From Spirochaetales bacterium (GTDB lineage: Bacteria > Spirochaetota > Spirochaetia > Treponematales > UBA12059), in the NCBI GenBank assembly GCA_016926955.1, contig JAFGNN010000049.1, forward strand, positions 1-53,846: a DNA stretch of 53,846 nucleotides, in the 5' to 3' direction. Under the pieces are notes generated by a model, which was given only the letters and a program-made list of their open reading frames with translations, did no database searches and was not told the origin of the DNA. The number at the start of each line of letters is the position of its first letter. The first letter of the stretch is position 1. The position numbers and the translations under genes were made by a program. Below, piece after piece: positions 26,381 to 32,675 of this stretch.

Positions 26381-27550
26381 ATGCCCGCCGTCCGCCGCAT
26401 CGTCCACGGAAACCGCGAATTCATCCTCGTCGGCACCGCCCACGTCTCGCCCGAAAGCGTGCGCGAGGTCCAGGAAACCATCGAGACCGAACGCCCCGAC
26501 CGCGTCTGCGTCGAGCTGGACCCCGGCCGCCACGGATCGCTGACCAAGGGTTCCGACTGGCGCGCGCTCGACATCTCCAAGGTGCTCAAGCAGGGCAAGG
26601 GCTTCCTCCTCCTCGCCAACCTCGCGCTCTCGTCCTTCCAGCGCCGCATGGGTTCCGGCTCCGGCACCAAACCCGGCGCCGAGATGCTCGCCGCCGTGGA
26701 AGCAGCCGACGCCGCCGGCATCCCCTGGAGCCTCTGCGACCGCGAGGTGCAGGTGACGCTCCGCCGCGCCTGGACCATGAGCGGGCTCTGGGGCAAGGCC
26801 AAGCTCGTCGCCAGCCTCCTCTCCGGCGTCGCCGGCGGCGACGAGGTCAGCCCGGAGGAAATCGAGAAGCTCAAGGAGCAGAACGAGCTCGACGCGATGC
26901 TGGCCGAACTGGCCGACTACCTGCCCTCGGTCAAGAAGGTGCTGATCGACGAGCGCGACCGCTACCTGGCCGCGAAGATCTGGTCGAGCGAAGGCGCGCG
27001 CGTCCTGGCCGTCGTCGGCGCCGGCCACGCCGCCGGCATCGAGGACTGGCTCGGCCGCTTCGCGCGCGGCGAGGAATCCACCGATGTCTCGGAAATCGAC
27101 ACCGTTCCGGGCCCCGGCCTCTTCTCCAAAATTCTCCCCTATGCCCTGCCGGCGGCCCTCGTGGCCCTCTTCGGCGCCAGCTTCCTCCGCTCCGGCGCCC
27201 TCGCCAGCCTCCGCATGCTCGGCTTCTGGGTGCTCTTGAACGGCGGCCTCGCGGCCCTCGGCTCGGCACTCTGCCTCGCGCATCCCCTGACCATCCTTGT
27301 CAGTTTCGTCTCGGCCCCTGTCGCCACGCTCAACCCCCTCGTGGGCGTCGGCCTCTTCGCCGGCCTCACCGAAGCCTTCATCCGCAAACCATCCGTCGCG
27401 GACTTCGAGAACCTGCAGGACGACATCGCGAGCTTCCGCGGCTTCTACCGCAACCGCGTCACGCACATCCTCCTCGTGTTCTTCGTGTCGACCCTGCTGG
27501 CCGCGATCGGGAACTTCTTCGCGATCCCCCTGCTCGCGGGCACGCTCTAA
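26381..27550 (+). CDS. TraB/PrgY family membrane protein
   Basis: A 389-residue protein of the TraB family (related to PrgY of enterococcal pheromone shutdown and to Tiki-type metalloproteases). The N-terminal 230 residues hold the conserved VGTAHVSPES (GxxH), CVELDPGRHGS (ELD), IDERDRYLA (ER) and VVGAGHAAGI (GxGH) motifs, which in Tiki-type members supply metal ligands. The C-terminal 130 residues have about four membrane helices (FSKILPYALPAALVALFGA, LGFWVLLNGGLAALGSAL, LTILVSFVSAPVATL, ILLVFFVSTLLAAIGNFF). The ATG lies 10 nt after the DHH gene with AGTCC only weakly resembling a ribosome site. Third gene of the TPR-DHH-TraB operon. Confidence 0.88.
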   Translation: MPAVRRIVHGNREFILVGTAHVSPESVREVQETIETERPDRVCVELDPGRHGSLTKGSDWRALDISKVLKQGKGFLLLANLALSSFQRRMGSGSGTKPGAEMLAAVEAADAAGIPWSLCDREVQVTLRRAWTMSGLWGKAKLVASLLSGVAGGDEVSPEEIEKLKEQNELDAMLAELADYLPSVKKVLIDERDRYLAAKIWSSEGARVLAVVGAGHAAGIEDWLGRFARGEESTDVSEIDTVPGPGLFSKILPYALPAALVALFGASFLRSGALASLRMLGFWVLLNGGLAALGSALCLAHPLTILVSFVSAPVATLNPLVGVGLFAGLTEAFIRKPSVADFENLQDDIASFRGFYRNRVTHILLVFFVSTLLAAIGNFFAIPLLAGTL

Positions 27551-27650
27551 GCGAAAAGGGGGAGCACACGCAACCCGGACTACGGGAAGCGCGCTACTCC
27601 ACCGCAGGCGCGGCGTGGGGTGTTATCAAGACCCTGCAGCGCGGGGCCTG

Positions 27651-27712
27651 GTGAGCGGAAACGCACCCCGCTTGCTCCGCTGCGCTGCGCTCGGGGGCGC
27701 GTTTCCGCTCAC
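27651..27712. repeat. Long inverted repeat, 14-bp perfect arms
   Basis: GTGAGCGGAAACGC (27651-27664) is repeated inverted at 27699-27712. After one mismatch the pairing continues with CCCC(C)G on both sides, and the interior CCGCTTGCTCCGCTGCGCTGCG folds further. A strong cruciform or RNA hairpin of about 62 nt. Confidence 0.75.
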
Positions 27713-27819
27713 CACAGCCGTGCTACCCGCCCCATTAAAGCGTTCGCCGGGTTTGCGCCAGCACGCCGCTTCTCGGAGCGGGCAGGCGCGCTTCCCGTTC
27801 GCTTGGCGGGGGTAAGGCC

Positions 27820-27870
27820 GGCGCGCATGGATGCGCGCCCACCACGAGGCCCGTCCGCTCCGCGGACGGG
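27820..27870. repeat. Two adjacent short palindromes
   Basis: GGCGCGCAT-GG-ATGCGCGCC at 27820-27839 and CCCGTCCGC-TCC-GCGGACGGG at 27850-27870, separated by 10 nt (CCACCACGAGG region). Neither is followed by a T tract, so simple termination is unlikely. Confidence 0.7.
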
Positions 27871-28052
27871 TACGTCATGGACGACGACGCTGCTCCCCCA
27901 CGCTTCAGCGTCCTCGGGCGCGTGGCGCCCTGCGGTCGCTTACGCTACCCCCACTTTTTGCGGGTGGCTTCACGGCGGGCGGCGACGCGGAGGTTCGGGT
28001 GATGCGGGGTGCGCGGCGGACGCAAGCGTGGCGGGGCGGGCGGGCGGTGGTG

Positions 28053-28058
28053 TATCAT
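28053..28058 (+). promoter_or_regulatory. -10 element TATCAT directly upstream of the Uma2 gene
   Basis: TATCAT is followed by six G residues and then the ATG (28065). Transcription would start at or next to the A of ATG, so the mRNA is predicted leaderless. No good -35 is visible at 17-18 nt. Confidence 0.4.
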
Positions 28059-28064
28059 GGGGGG

Positions 28065-28670
28065 ATGAAAACGATGGCAGATCCCGCTGTCGACCGTTCC
28101 GCACAGTATGCCTACCGCGATTACCGCGCCTGGCCCGACGACGAGCGTTGGGAGCTGATCCGCGGCGAAGCCTGGATGATGGGCGCCCCGACGACCGCGC
28201 ACCAACGGCTCGTCGGCAAGCTGTTCTTCATGCTTACGACCCTGCTGGCGGGCAAGCCCTGCGAGGCGATGCTCTCGCCCGTAGACGTCCTCCTGCCAAG
28301 GCGCCCGGCGGACTCAGACGACGAGGTGGACACGGTCGTCCAGCCGGACCTGATCGTGGTCTGCGACCCGTCCAAGGTGCGCGACAAGTTCGTGCGCGGC
28401 GCCCCGGACCTGGTCGTCGAGATCCTCTCGCCCTCAACCTCAGGCAAGGACCAGCGTGAGAAGTTCCGCGTCTACGAGGAAGCGGGCGTCCGCGAATACT
28501 GGATCGTCGATCCGGCAGGCAAGTGGTTCGAGCGCCACGAGCGGGGACCTGATGGCCGTTACCGCAAGCCGGACCTCCGCGAGCCCTGGGGCGTCGACCA
28601 GTCGCCAGTCCCCTCGGCGGTCGTGGAGGGTTTCGCGCTCGACCGCGAGGCGCTGCTGGAGCGGGCGTAG
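28065..28670 (+). CDS. Uma2 family (DUF820) restriction endonuclease-fold protein
   Basis: A 201-residue PD-(D/E)xK-type protein. The Uma2 pattern is clear: RWELIRGEAWMMGAPTTAHQ, then VVQPDLIVVCD, then APDLVVEILSPSTSGKDQREKF, YEEAGVREYWIVDP. The Asp and Glu/Lys residues in the last three motifs form the usual nuclease site. Uma2 proteins are very numerous in some cyanobacteria, spirochaetes and planctomycetes and often sit among accessory or toxin-antitoxin genes; their cellular role is unclear. The ATG at 28065 (or the one three codons later) follows a -10 element by 6 nt. A decayed copy of its 3' end lies about 600 nt downstream. Confidence 0.88.
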   Translation: MKTMADPAVDRSAQYAYRDYRAWPDDERWELIRGEAWMMGAPTTAHQRLVGKLFFMLTTLLAGKPCEAMLSPVDVLLPRRPADSDDEVDTVVQPDLIVVCDPSKVRDKFVRGAPDLVVEILSPSTSGKDQREKFRVYEEAGVREYWIVDPAGKWFERHERGPDGRYRKPDLREPWGVDQSPVPSAVVEGFALDREALLERA

Positions 28671-28745
28671 GCGACGGCACCGTCGCGCGTTATGTGACCG
28701 TACCGGCGCGGACTTCCATCCATAAATCGATCGGGGGTTGGTTTC

Positions 28746-29183
28746 ATGGCCGGCAAGCTCGACGTCAAGAAGGAAATCCTCAATGTGCTCGTCGTAGCCG
28801 GCACGAGCCTCATGTTCTTCGCGCTGGCGTTCGCGCTCTATTTCGGGCTTTTCGCCGCGTTCGAATCCTTCGCGAACCGCGATGGCTCGTACAGGTTCGT
28901 CGGCCCGCTCCGGGTCGGATACGGACTGGTCCTGTGCGGTCTCTGCGTCATGCTCTACCGGACCCGGGCGCCCGAGCCGTTCAAGGTAGCGGCGCTGGCC
29001 GCCGCGCTCGGAACGCTCTGGATAAGCCTGGGCGTCCAGTTCCACGAGCGCCCCCGCGTCTTCCTCGTCCTCGCGTTCGCGAGCGGACTCGGCGCCGTCG
29101 CGGTCCTCGCGCGGTCGAGACGGCGCTGGTATCACTTCCTCGCGCCCGCACTCGCGGCCGCGGCGGCCGTCGCCTACCTCTGA
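28746..29183 (+). CDS. Small integral membrane protein of unknown function
   Basis: A 145-residue protein with about four predicted membrane helices (VLVVAGTSLMFFALAFALYF, VGYGLVLCGLCVMLY, VAALAAALGTLWISLGV, VFLVLAFASGLGAVAVLA) and a fifth short hydrophobic end (LAPALAAAAAVAYL). Connecting loops are short and basic. I recognise no family. A weak G-rich ribosome site precedes the ATG. Between the Uma2 gene and the relic of a second Uma2 gene, it may have been inserted or duplicated as part of the same event. Confidence 0.65.
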   Translation: MAGKLDVKKEILNVLVVAGTSLMFFALAFALYFGLFAAFESFANRDGSYRFVGPLRVGYGLVLCGLCVMLYRTRAPEPFKVAALAAALGTLWISLGVQFHERPRVFLVLAFASGLGAVAVLARSRRRWYHFLAPALAAAAAVAYL

Positions 29184-29203
29184 GCGGCGCCGGCATGGAG
29201 CGG

Positions 29204-29271
29204 TCGCCGGTGCCCTCCGCCGTCATGGAAGTCATTTCACCCGCCGCGAGGCCAAGCCGGAGCGGGCGTAG
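29204..29271 (+). pseudogene. Relic of the 3' end of a second Uma2 gene
   Basis: These 68 nt align with the last 69 nt of the intact Uma2 gene (28602-28670). The first 27 positions match at 21 (TCGCCGGTGCCCTC versus TCGCCAGTCCCCTC; both encode SPVPSAV), the middle is diverged and 1 nt shorter, and the last 28 match at 24 (CCGCGAGG...GGAGCGGGCGTAG; REA..ERA-stop). The 1-nt loss puts the two conserved blocks in different frames. No start or upstream part of the copy remains. Confidence 0.72.
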
Positions 29272-29301
29272 GGAAACAGGATCGACTCTGTCCCGGCCTT
29301 G

Positions 29302-29333
29302 TTGCCGCATACAGTCGGCTGTTTATTGTATGC
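29302..29333 (+). promoter_or_regulatory. Promoter and inverted-repeat operator of the FitAB/VapBC module
   Basis: The 7-bp inverted repeat GCATACA (29307-29313) / TGTATGC (29327-29333) is separated by 13 nt and overlaps a -10-like TATTGT (29324-29329), with TTGCCG (29302-29307) 16 nt upstream. A smaller palindrome ACAG-TCGG-CTGT (29311-29322) sits inside. This layout fits autorepression by the ribbon-helix-helix antitoxin. Confidence 0.6.
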
Positions 29334-29344
29334 AGGAGGACGCC

Positions 29345-29590
29345 ATGCCTTTGCTGCAGGTGCGCGAATGTCCCGAGGACCTCTACCGAAAGATCACCGC
29401 CCGGGCCCGCCGCGAGAACCGGACCATCGCACAGCAAGTCGTGGTCCTGCTCGAAAAAAGCCTCGGCCAGGAGCAGTCGAACCGCGAGCGCAGACGGGCG
29501 GTCCTCGATCGCATCGGTACCCGGGAGGCTGCCGCGGGCGCGGACGGGATCGACGACGTCGCCCTTATCCGGGAAGGGCGCGATCGGTGA
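29345..29590 (+). CDS. FitA/VapB-type antitoxin
   Basis: An 81-residue protein whose N-terminal half is a ribbon-helix-helix DNA-binding domain: strand PLLQVRECPEDLYRKI (FitA-like), then RARRENRTIAQQVVVLLEKSL. The C-terminal half is charged and likely wraps the toxin. The ATG at 29345 has AGGAGG 6 nt upstream; an ATG five codons earlier has no such site. The stop overlaps the toxin start (GTGA), the usual antitoxin-first coupling. The inverted repeat at the promoter is its probable operator. Confidence 0.82.
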   Translation: MPLLQVRECPEDLYRKITARARRENRTIAQQVVVLLEKSLGQEQSNRERRRAVLDRIGTREAAAGADGIDDVALIREGRDR

Positions 29591-29985
29591 CCCTCGTGCT
29601 CGACGCCAGCGCCGCGGTCCAGATCATCCTCCGGAAGGAGAAATTCGGGCTCTACGCCGAGCGTTTCCAGGCTGCTTCCTGGGTGATCGCGCCGGACCTC
29701 TTCGTCGCCGACTTCGCCAACGTGCTCTGGAAATACCGCCGGGCGGGAATTCTCGACCACGCGGCATGCCAGGAGCGCGTCATGGACGGCATCGAGCTGG
29801 TGGACGACTTCTTCGGGAGCGTCGAGCTCTGGAAGGAAGCGCTTGCAGAGAGCATCCGCCACGACCATTCCGCGTACGACATGTTCTACGCGATGCTGGC
29901 CCGGCGCAACGACGCGACCTTGCTCACCAACGATGCCCGGCTCCGCGAGACCTGCGCCGGGATGCGGGTCGAGTGCTTCGGTTAA
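29587..29985 (+). CDS. PIN-domain toxin (VapC/FitB type)
   Basis: A 132-residue PIN-domain ribonuclease. Acidic site residues: Asp6 (LVLDASAAV), Asp42 (LFVADFANVLWKY), Asp98 (SAYDMFYAMLAR) and Asp116 (LLTNDARL). In most VapC toxins the second position is Glu (xEVANxLWK); here it is Asp, which may reduce or alter activity, or may be the normal residue of this subgroup. The GTG start overlaps the antitoxin stop. VapC toxins cleave specific tRNAs or rRNA; the target cannot be read from sequence. Confidence 0.85.
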   Translation: MTLVLDASAAVQIILRKEKFGLYAERFQAASWVIAPDLFVADFANVLWKYRRAGILDHAACQERVMDGIELVDDFFGSVELWKEALAESIRHDHSAYDMFYAMLARRNDATLLTNDARLRETCAGMRVECFG

Positions 29986-30039
29986 TACGATCGTTGTTAC
30001 GGTTTTCCAAAACTTATCGCTTTTTTGAGCCACACCCTC

Positions 30040-30094
30040 TTGACCCGCTCGCAGAATTGTTACAATACTCCTCCACATGCAGTATATTTGTAAC
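30040..30094 (+). promoter_or_regulatory. Promoter and operator-like inverted repeat of the PaaX-like operon
   Basis: TTGACC (30040-30045) and TACAAT (30061-30066) form a promoter with short (15-nt) spacing. GTTACAATACT (30059-30069) and AGTATATTTGTAAC (30081-30094) form an inverted repeat (arms identical except for a 3-nt ATA insertion in the right arm) that covers the -10 and start site. A repressor bound here would block transcription. The sequence is strikingly AT-rich against its surroundings. The PaaX-like regulator encoded in the operon is the obvious candidate. Confidence 0.55.
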
Positions 30095-30114
30095 GATACG
30101 GCCGGGAGGCTCGC

Positions 30115-30357
30115 ATGAACTCGTCTCCGTTCAAGCTCGTCAATTTCCTGGTCAGCATGGTCGCCGGCTGGTTCGTTCTGGCCTTCCTGCACTCGGCCGC
30201 CGTGTCGCTCTTCACGGGCGCCTGGTCCGCGCTGATGCCGCGCTTCAAGGACATCGCCTTCTTCCGCGACGGCCGGGGCGCGGCCATTGACGTAGCCATC
30301 GTGCTCGTGTTCTTCGTGGGCGGCAACCTCGCCTGGCACCTGGCCTGTGCCCGCTAG
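30115..30357 (+). CDS. Small two-helix membrane protein of unknown function
   Basis: An 80-residue protein with two predicted membrane helices (LVNFLVSMVAGWFVLAFLHSAA and IDVAIVLVFFVGGNLAWHLA) joined by a basic loop (MPRFKDIAFFRDGRG). GGGAGG precedes the ATG. It is the first gene after the AT-rich operator and overlaps the PaaX-like gene by 11 nt. No family recognised. Confidence 0.68.
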   Translation: MNSSPFKLVNFLVSMVAGWFVLAFLHSAAVSLFTGAWSALMPRFKDIAFFRDGRGAAIDVAIVLVFFVGGNLAWHLACAR

Positions 30358-31201
30358 GCGAAGCGCGGAAGCCGGACCGCGGACGCCCGATTTCCGCGAG
30401 GCCTACCCGATCACGGCCAAGGCCGCCGTCCACACGCCGGCAGTCTTCCGGTCCGGCATGCCGGGACTGGCCGGACTGCCCTGGCCCAGACTCGAAGGCA
30501 TCCGCGACTTCGCGCGCTTCGCCGGCATCTCGGACGGCGCGATGCGGACCGCGCTCTCGCGGGCCAAGGCCGAGGGCAGCCTCGTCGTCGAGGAGGACGA
30601 GGCGGGCGTCAAGCGCTACCGCCTTTCGGCAACCCAGCTCGCGCGCGGCAACGCGGTCATCCGCTCCGGCTCCCGGCCCGAGGGCTTCCTCGTCGCGGTC
30701 TTCTCGTTCAAGAGCGAGGACACCGAAGAACGCGCCGCGCTCCGCGAGACCCTCAAGGATTTCGGTTTCCGGAAGCTCGCCCAGAACGCGTACATCAACG
30801 GACGCATCGAAACCGCGCCCCTCAAGGCCGCGGTGCGGGAACTGGGGCTCGAAAGCCACCTGTACCTCTTCACCTGTCCCGAGCTCGAGGACGAGGATCA
30901 GGCGCGCCGCGTCCTCGCCCTCTTCGACCTCGAATCCCGGAAGCGCGAGCTCGCGGACTACCTGGCCACGCTCCGCGCCTTCCTGCCCGACTCGCTCGCC
31001 GACGACGAGCTCGCGCGGCGGCTCCTCTACGTGGGTCCCGTCCACTTCGAGCGCGTCGAGCTCGGCGAGCCGCCCATCCCGAAACGGCATCGCCCGGCGG
31101 ATTATCCGCTGGACGAGATCAACCGCTTCTACGGCGAAAAGCTCGAGCGCGGCGGCGCCTTGATGCTTTCGTATTACCTCGACCTGAACGGCAAGGAGTG
31201 A
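30347..31201 (+). CDS. PaaX-family transcriptional regulator
   Basis: A 284-residue protein. The N-terminal winged helix (IRDFARFAGISDGAMRTALSRAKAEGSL) is followed by a wing with YRLSATQ. The central and C-terminal part (ETLKDFGFRKLAQNAYINGR, then LESHLYLFTCPE and FLPDSLADDELARRLL) matches the PaaX layout, in which the rest of the protein binds an acyl-CoA such as phenylacetyl-CoA and dimerises. No phenylacetate genes are nearby, so the ligand is unknown. The GTG start lies within the preceding gene. It probably controls the AT-rich inverted repeat upstream of the small membrane protein. Confidence 0.78.
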   Translation: MPARRSAEAGPRTPDFREAYPITAKAAVHTPAVFRSGMPGLAGLPWPRLEGIRDFARFAGISDGAMRTALSRAKAEGSLVVEEDEAGVKRYRLSATQLARGNAVIRSGSRPEGFLVAVFSFKSEDTEERAALRETLKDFGFRKLAQNAYINGRIETAPLKAAVRELGLESHLYLFTCPELEDEDQARRVLALFDLESRKRELADYLATLRAFLPDSLADDELARRLLYVGPVHFERVELGEPPIPKRHRPADYPLDEINRFYGEKLERGGALMLSYYLDLNGKE

Positions 31202-31206
31202 AAACC

Positions 31207-31986
31207 ATGAACGGAATCAAGGCCCGCCCGGGCGCGGCCCCGGCAAAAGGCACGGCAATCCGCGCGACGGCGGAACGCGGAGGGCGCGAGGGCGTCCTGC
31301 TGTTCGGGGGCGTTTCCGCCCTCCTCGTCGCGGCTCTGTCCCTCGTCGACGTGGCCGTCGGCGCCATGACTGGCGGCAACCTCGAGGCCCTGCCGCGGAC
31401 GGCGGCGGAGCGTTTCGCGCAGCTCGCGGACTCCCCGCTCCTCGGCCTCTACAACCTCGACCTGCTGAACTTCGTCACGACGCTGCTCTTCCTGCCCGCG
31501 CTCCATGCGGTATACGTCGCGCTCCGCGGGAAGGGATCGAAACTGGCGGGACTCGGCTGGGGTCTGTCCCTCGTCGGGGCGGCCGTGTTCGCGGCGGGCA
31601 ATCCCGCCCTGCCGATGCTCGGCCTTTCGCGGGACTACCTTGCCTCGTCCGACCCGGTCCTCCACCAGTCGCTCGCGGCCGCGGGCGAGGCGATATTAGC
31701 CCGCGGCGCGCACGGGGGCGCCGGGGTCTTCCCGAGCTTCCTCCTGCCGCTCGTCGCGAACCTGCTGCTCTCGGTCGCGATGCTGAAAGGCCGCCGCTTC
31801 CCGCCCGCGCTCGCCTGGCTCGGGCTCACGGGCAACGCGCTCCTCGGAGCCTACCTCGCGCTCGTGACCTTCGTGCCCGGCGTCGCGACCGTCGCCACCG
31901 CCGTCGCAGCCCCCGGCGGCCTCATGTCGATCGCGTGGATGGTGGCGGTCGGGCTCGCCCTCGTGCGTCGTGATTCCGGTCAGTAG
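31207..31986 (+). CDS. Multi-helix membrane protein (possibly DUF4386-like)
   Basis: A 259-residue protein with about six membrane helices (GVLLFGGVSALLVAALSLVDVAVGAM, LDLLNFVTTLLFLPALHAVYVAL, LGWGLSLVGAAVFAAGNPALPML, FPSFLLPLVANLLLSVAML, LGLTGNALLGAYLALVTFV, GLMSIAWMVAVGLALV). The LNF..TLLFLPALHAVYVAL segment and the loop pattern recall DUF4386 membrane proteins, but the match is weak. I chose ATG 31207 because AAGGAG lies 9 nt upstream; an in-frame GTG at 31198 abuts that site. It follows the PaaX-like gene by 5 nt and is probably co-transcribed. Confidence 0.65.
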   Translation: MNGIKARPGAAPAKGTAIRATAERGGREGVLLFGGVSALLVAALSLVDVAVGAMTGGNLEALPRTAAERFAQLADSPLLGLYNLDLLNFVTTLLFLPALHAVYVALRGKGSKLAGLGWGLSLVGAAVFAAGNPALPMLGLSRDYLASSDPVLHQSLAAAGEAILARGAHGGAGVFPSFLLPLVANLLLSVAMLKGRRFPPALAWLGLTGNALLGAYLALVTFVPGVATVATAVAAPGGLMSIAWMVAVGLALVRRDSGQ

Positions 31987-32011
31987 CGCCGAGACCGCCG
32001 ATCGTCGATCC

Positions 32012-32046
32012 TTGACAGGCGGCTCCATAGTAATTACCGTAATCAC
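32012..32046 (+). promoter_or_regulatory. Promoter and palindromic operator of mazEF; leaderless start
   Basis: Perfect TTGACA (32012-32017) and TACCGT (32035-32040) are spaced by 17 nt. The palindrome ATTAC-C-GTAAT (32033-32043) covers the -10. The mazE ATG follows the -10 by exactly 6 nt and has no Shine-Dalgarno, so transcription should begin at the start codon. A repressor on the palindrome, expected to be MazE/MazEF, would block the polymerase. Confidence 0.65.
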
Positions 32047-32304
32047 ATGAAGGCCTCGGTCGTGCGCATCGGCAACTCGCGGGGGCTCAGGCTCCCGGCG
32101 CGGCTGCTCGAGCTCTATGGGCTCTCGGAAGGCGACGAGCTCGTGCTCGAGGAGCGCGCCGAGGGGATACTGGTCCGGCCCGCACCCCGCGCGGACGGCA
32201 AGCTGGACCGGGAGGAAGCCTACCGGCGGATGGCGGAAGAGGTCGCGGAGCGCGCGGAGTGGTCGGACTGGGACGGGACGGCAGGCGATGGCCTCGAGCG
32301 TTGA
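32047..32304 (+). CDS. mazE: AbrB/MazE-type antitoxin
   Basis: An 85-residue protein. The N-terminal swapped-hairpin AbrB/MazE domain is clear (VVRIGNSRGLRLPARLLELY, then LSEGDELVLEERAEGILVRP); the acidic C-terminal tail (EEVAERAEWSDWDG) is the part that blocks MazF in known complexes. It overlaps mazF by 17 nt. The start codon lies at the predicted transcription start. Confidence 0.85.
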   Translation: MKASVVRIGNSRGLRLPARLLELYGLSEGDELVLEERAEGILVRPAPRADGKLDREEAYRRMAEEVAERAEWSDWDGTAGDGLER

Positions 32305-32635
32305 GCGCTACGGCGTCTACTGGGTCGAGCTCGATCCGACGCGCGGCTCGGAGATCGCCAAGACCCGCCCCGCGCTCGTGGTCAGCGACGAGGACATGAA
32401 CCGTTTCCTCGCGACGGTGGTGGTGTGTCCGATCACCTCGCGGCTCCACCCGAGCTGGCCGAGCCGCGTCCAGACGGAGCTTGACGGGCGCGCGGCGGAA
32501 GTCGCCGTGGACCAGATCAGAACCATAGACAAGGCGCGGCTCCGCGGCTTTATCGGAAGCGTTCCTCCGGAAGCGGCGGCGGCGGTACGCCACGTCATCA
32601 CCGAGCTGTACGGGGTTCTGTCGGTAAAGGCCTGA
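32288..32635 (+). CDS. mazF: MazF/PemK-type endoribonuclease toxin
   Basis: A 115-residue toxin of the MazF/PemK family, which cleaves mRNA at short specific sequences. Signature: YGVYWVELDPTRGSEIAKTRPALVVSDEDMN, with the conserved Arg of the KTRPA motif, followed by VVVCPITS and the C-terminal RTIDKARL and ELYGVLS. Length is standard. The ATG lies inside mazE with GGCAGG upstream. With mazE it forms a complete type II toxin-antitoxin pair. Confidence 0.88.
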   Translation: MASSVERYGVYWVELDPTRGSEIAKTRPALVVSDEDMNRFLATVVVCPITSRLHPSWPSRVQTELDGRAAEVAVDQIRTIDKARLRGFIGSVPPEAAAAVRHVITELYGVLSVKA

Positions 32636-32663
32636 GCGCGAGCCGCGCGAGCCCCTTTCGCGC

Positions 32664-32669
32664 TACAAT
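32664..32669 (+). promoter_or_regulatory. -10 element TACAAT upstream of the DUF3788 gene
   Basis: TACAAT is followed by 6 nt (GGTTCC) and the ATG at 32676, the same spacing as at lacI, mazE and the Uma2 gene. No -35 consensus is visible. A leaderless mRNA is predicted. Confidence 0.4.
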
Positions 32670-32675
32670 GGTTCC

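Larger units (their letters stand above)
27551..28064. other. 514-nt non-coding block dense in palindromes
   Basis: The only stretch above 300 nt without a credible gene. It contains a long inverted repeat (27651-27712), a 20-nt near-perfect hairpin GGCGCGCAT-GG-ATGCGCGCC (27820-27839) and a perfect 9-bp stem CCCGTCCGC-TCC-GCGGACGGG (27850-27870), besides weaker hairpins to about 27960. Frames through it give Arg/Pro/Gly-rich peptides without family features. It marks the switch from the conserved operon to the accessory genes and could be a structured RNA, a composite of intergenic repeats or the scar of a mobile element. I cannot decide which. Confidence 0.55.

Noticed and set aside
27578-28050. 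Arg-rich open frames across the palindromic block, including an upstream extension of the Uma2 gene
   Set aside because: They change character at every palindrome, lack ribosome sites, and the Uma2 family begins only at about 28065.
28664-28745. attC-like site suggesting integron cassettes (GCGTTATGT after a GCGACGG-CA-CCGTCGC hairpin)
   Set aside because: No complementary R'' core (RYYYAAC) lies at the right distance, no similar site recurs after the other accessory genes, and no integrase is in the window.
29345-29590. Ordinary antisense or CRISPR-like repeats in the accessory stretch
   Set aside because: No regularly spaced repeats occur anywhere in the window; the repeats found are single inverted or direct pairs.
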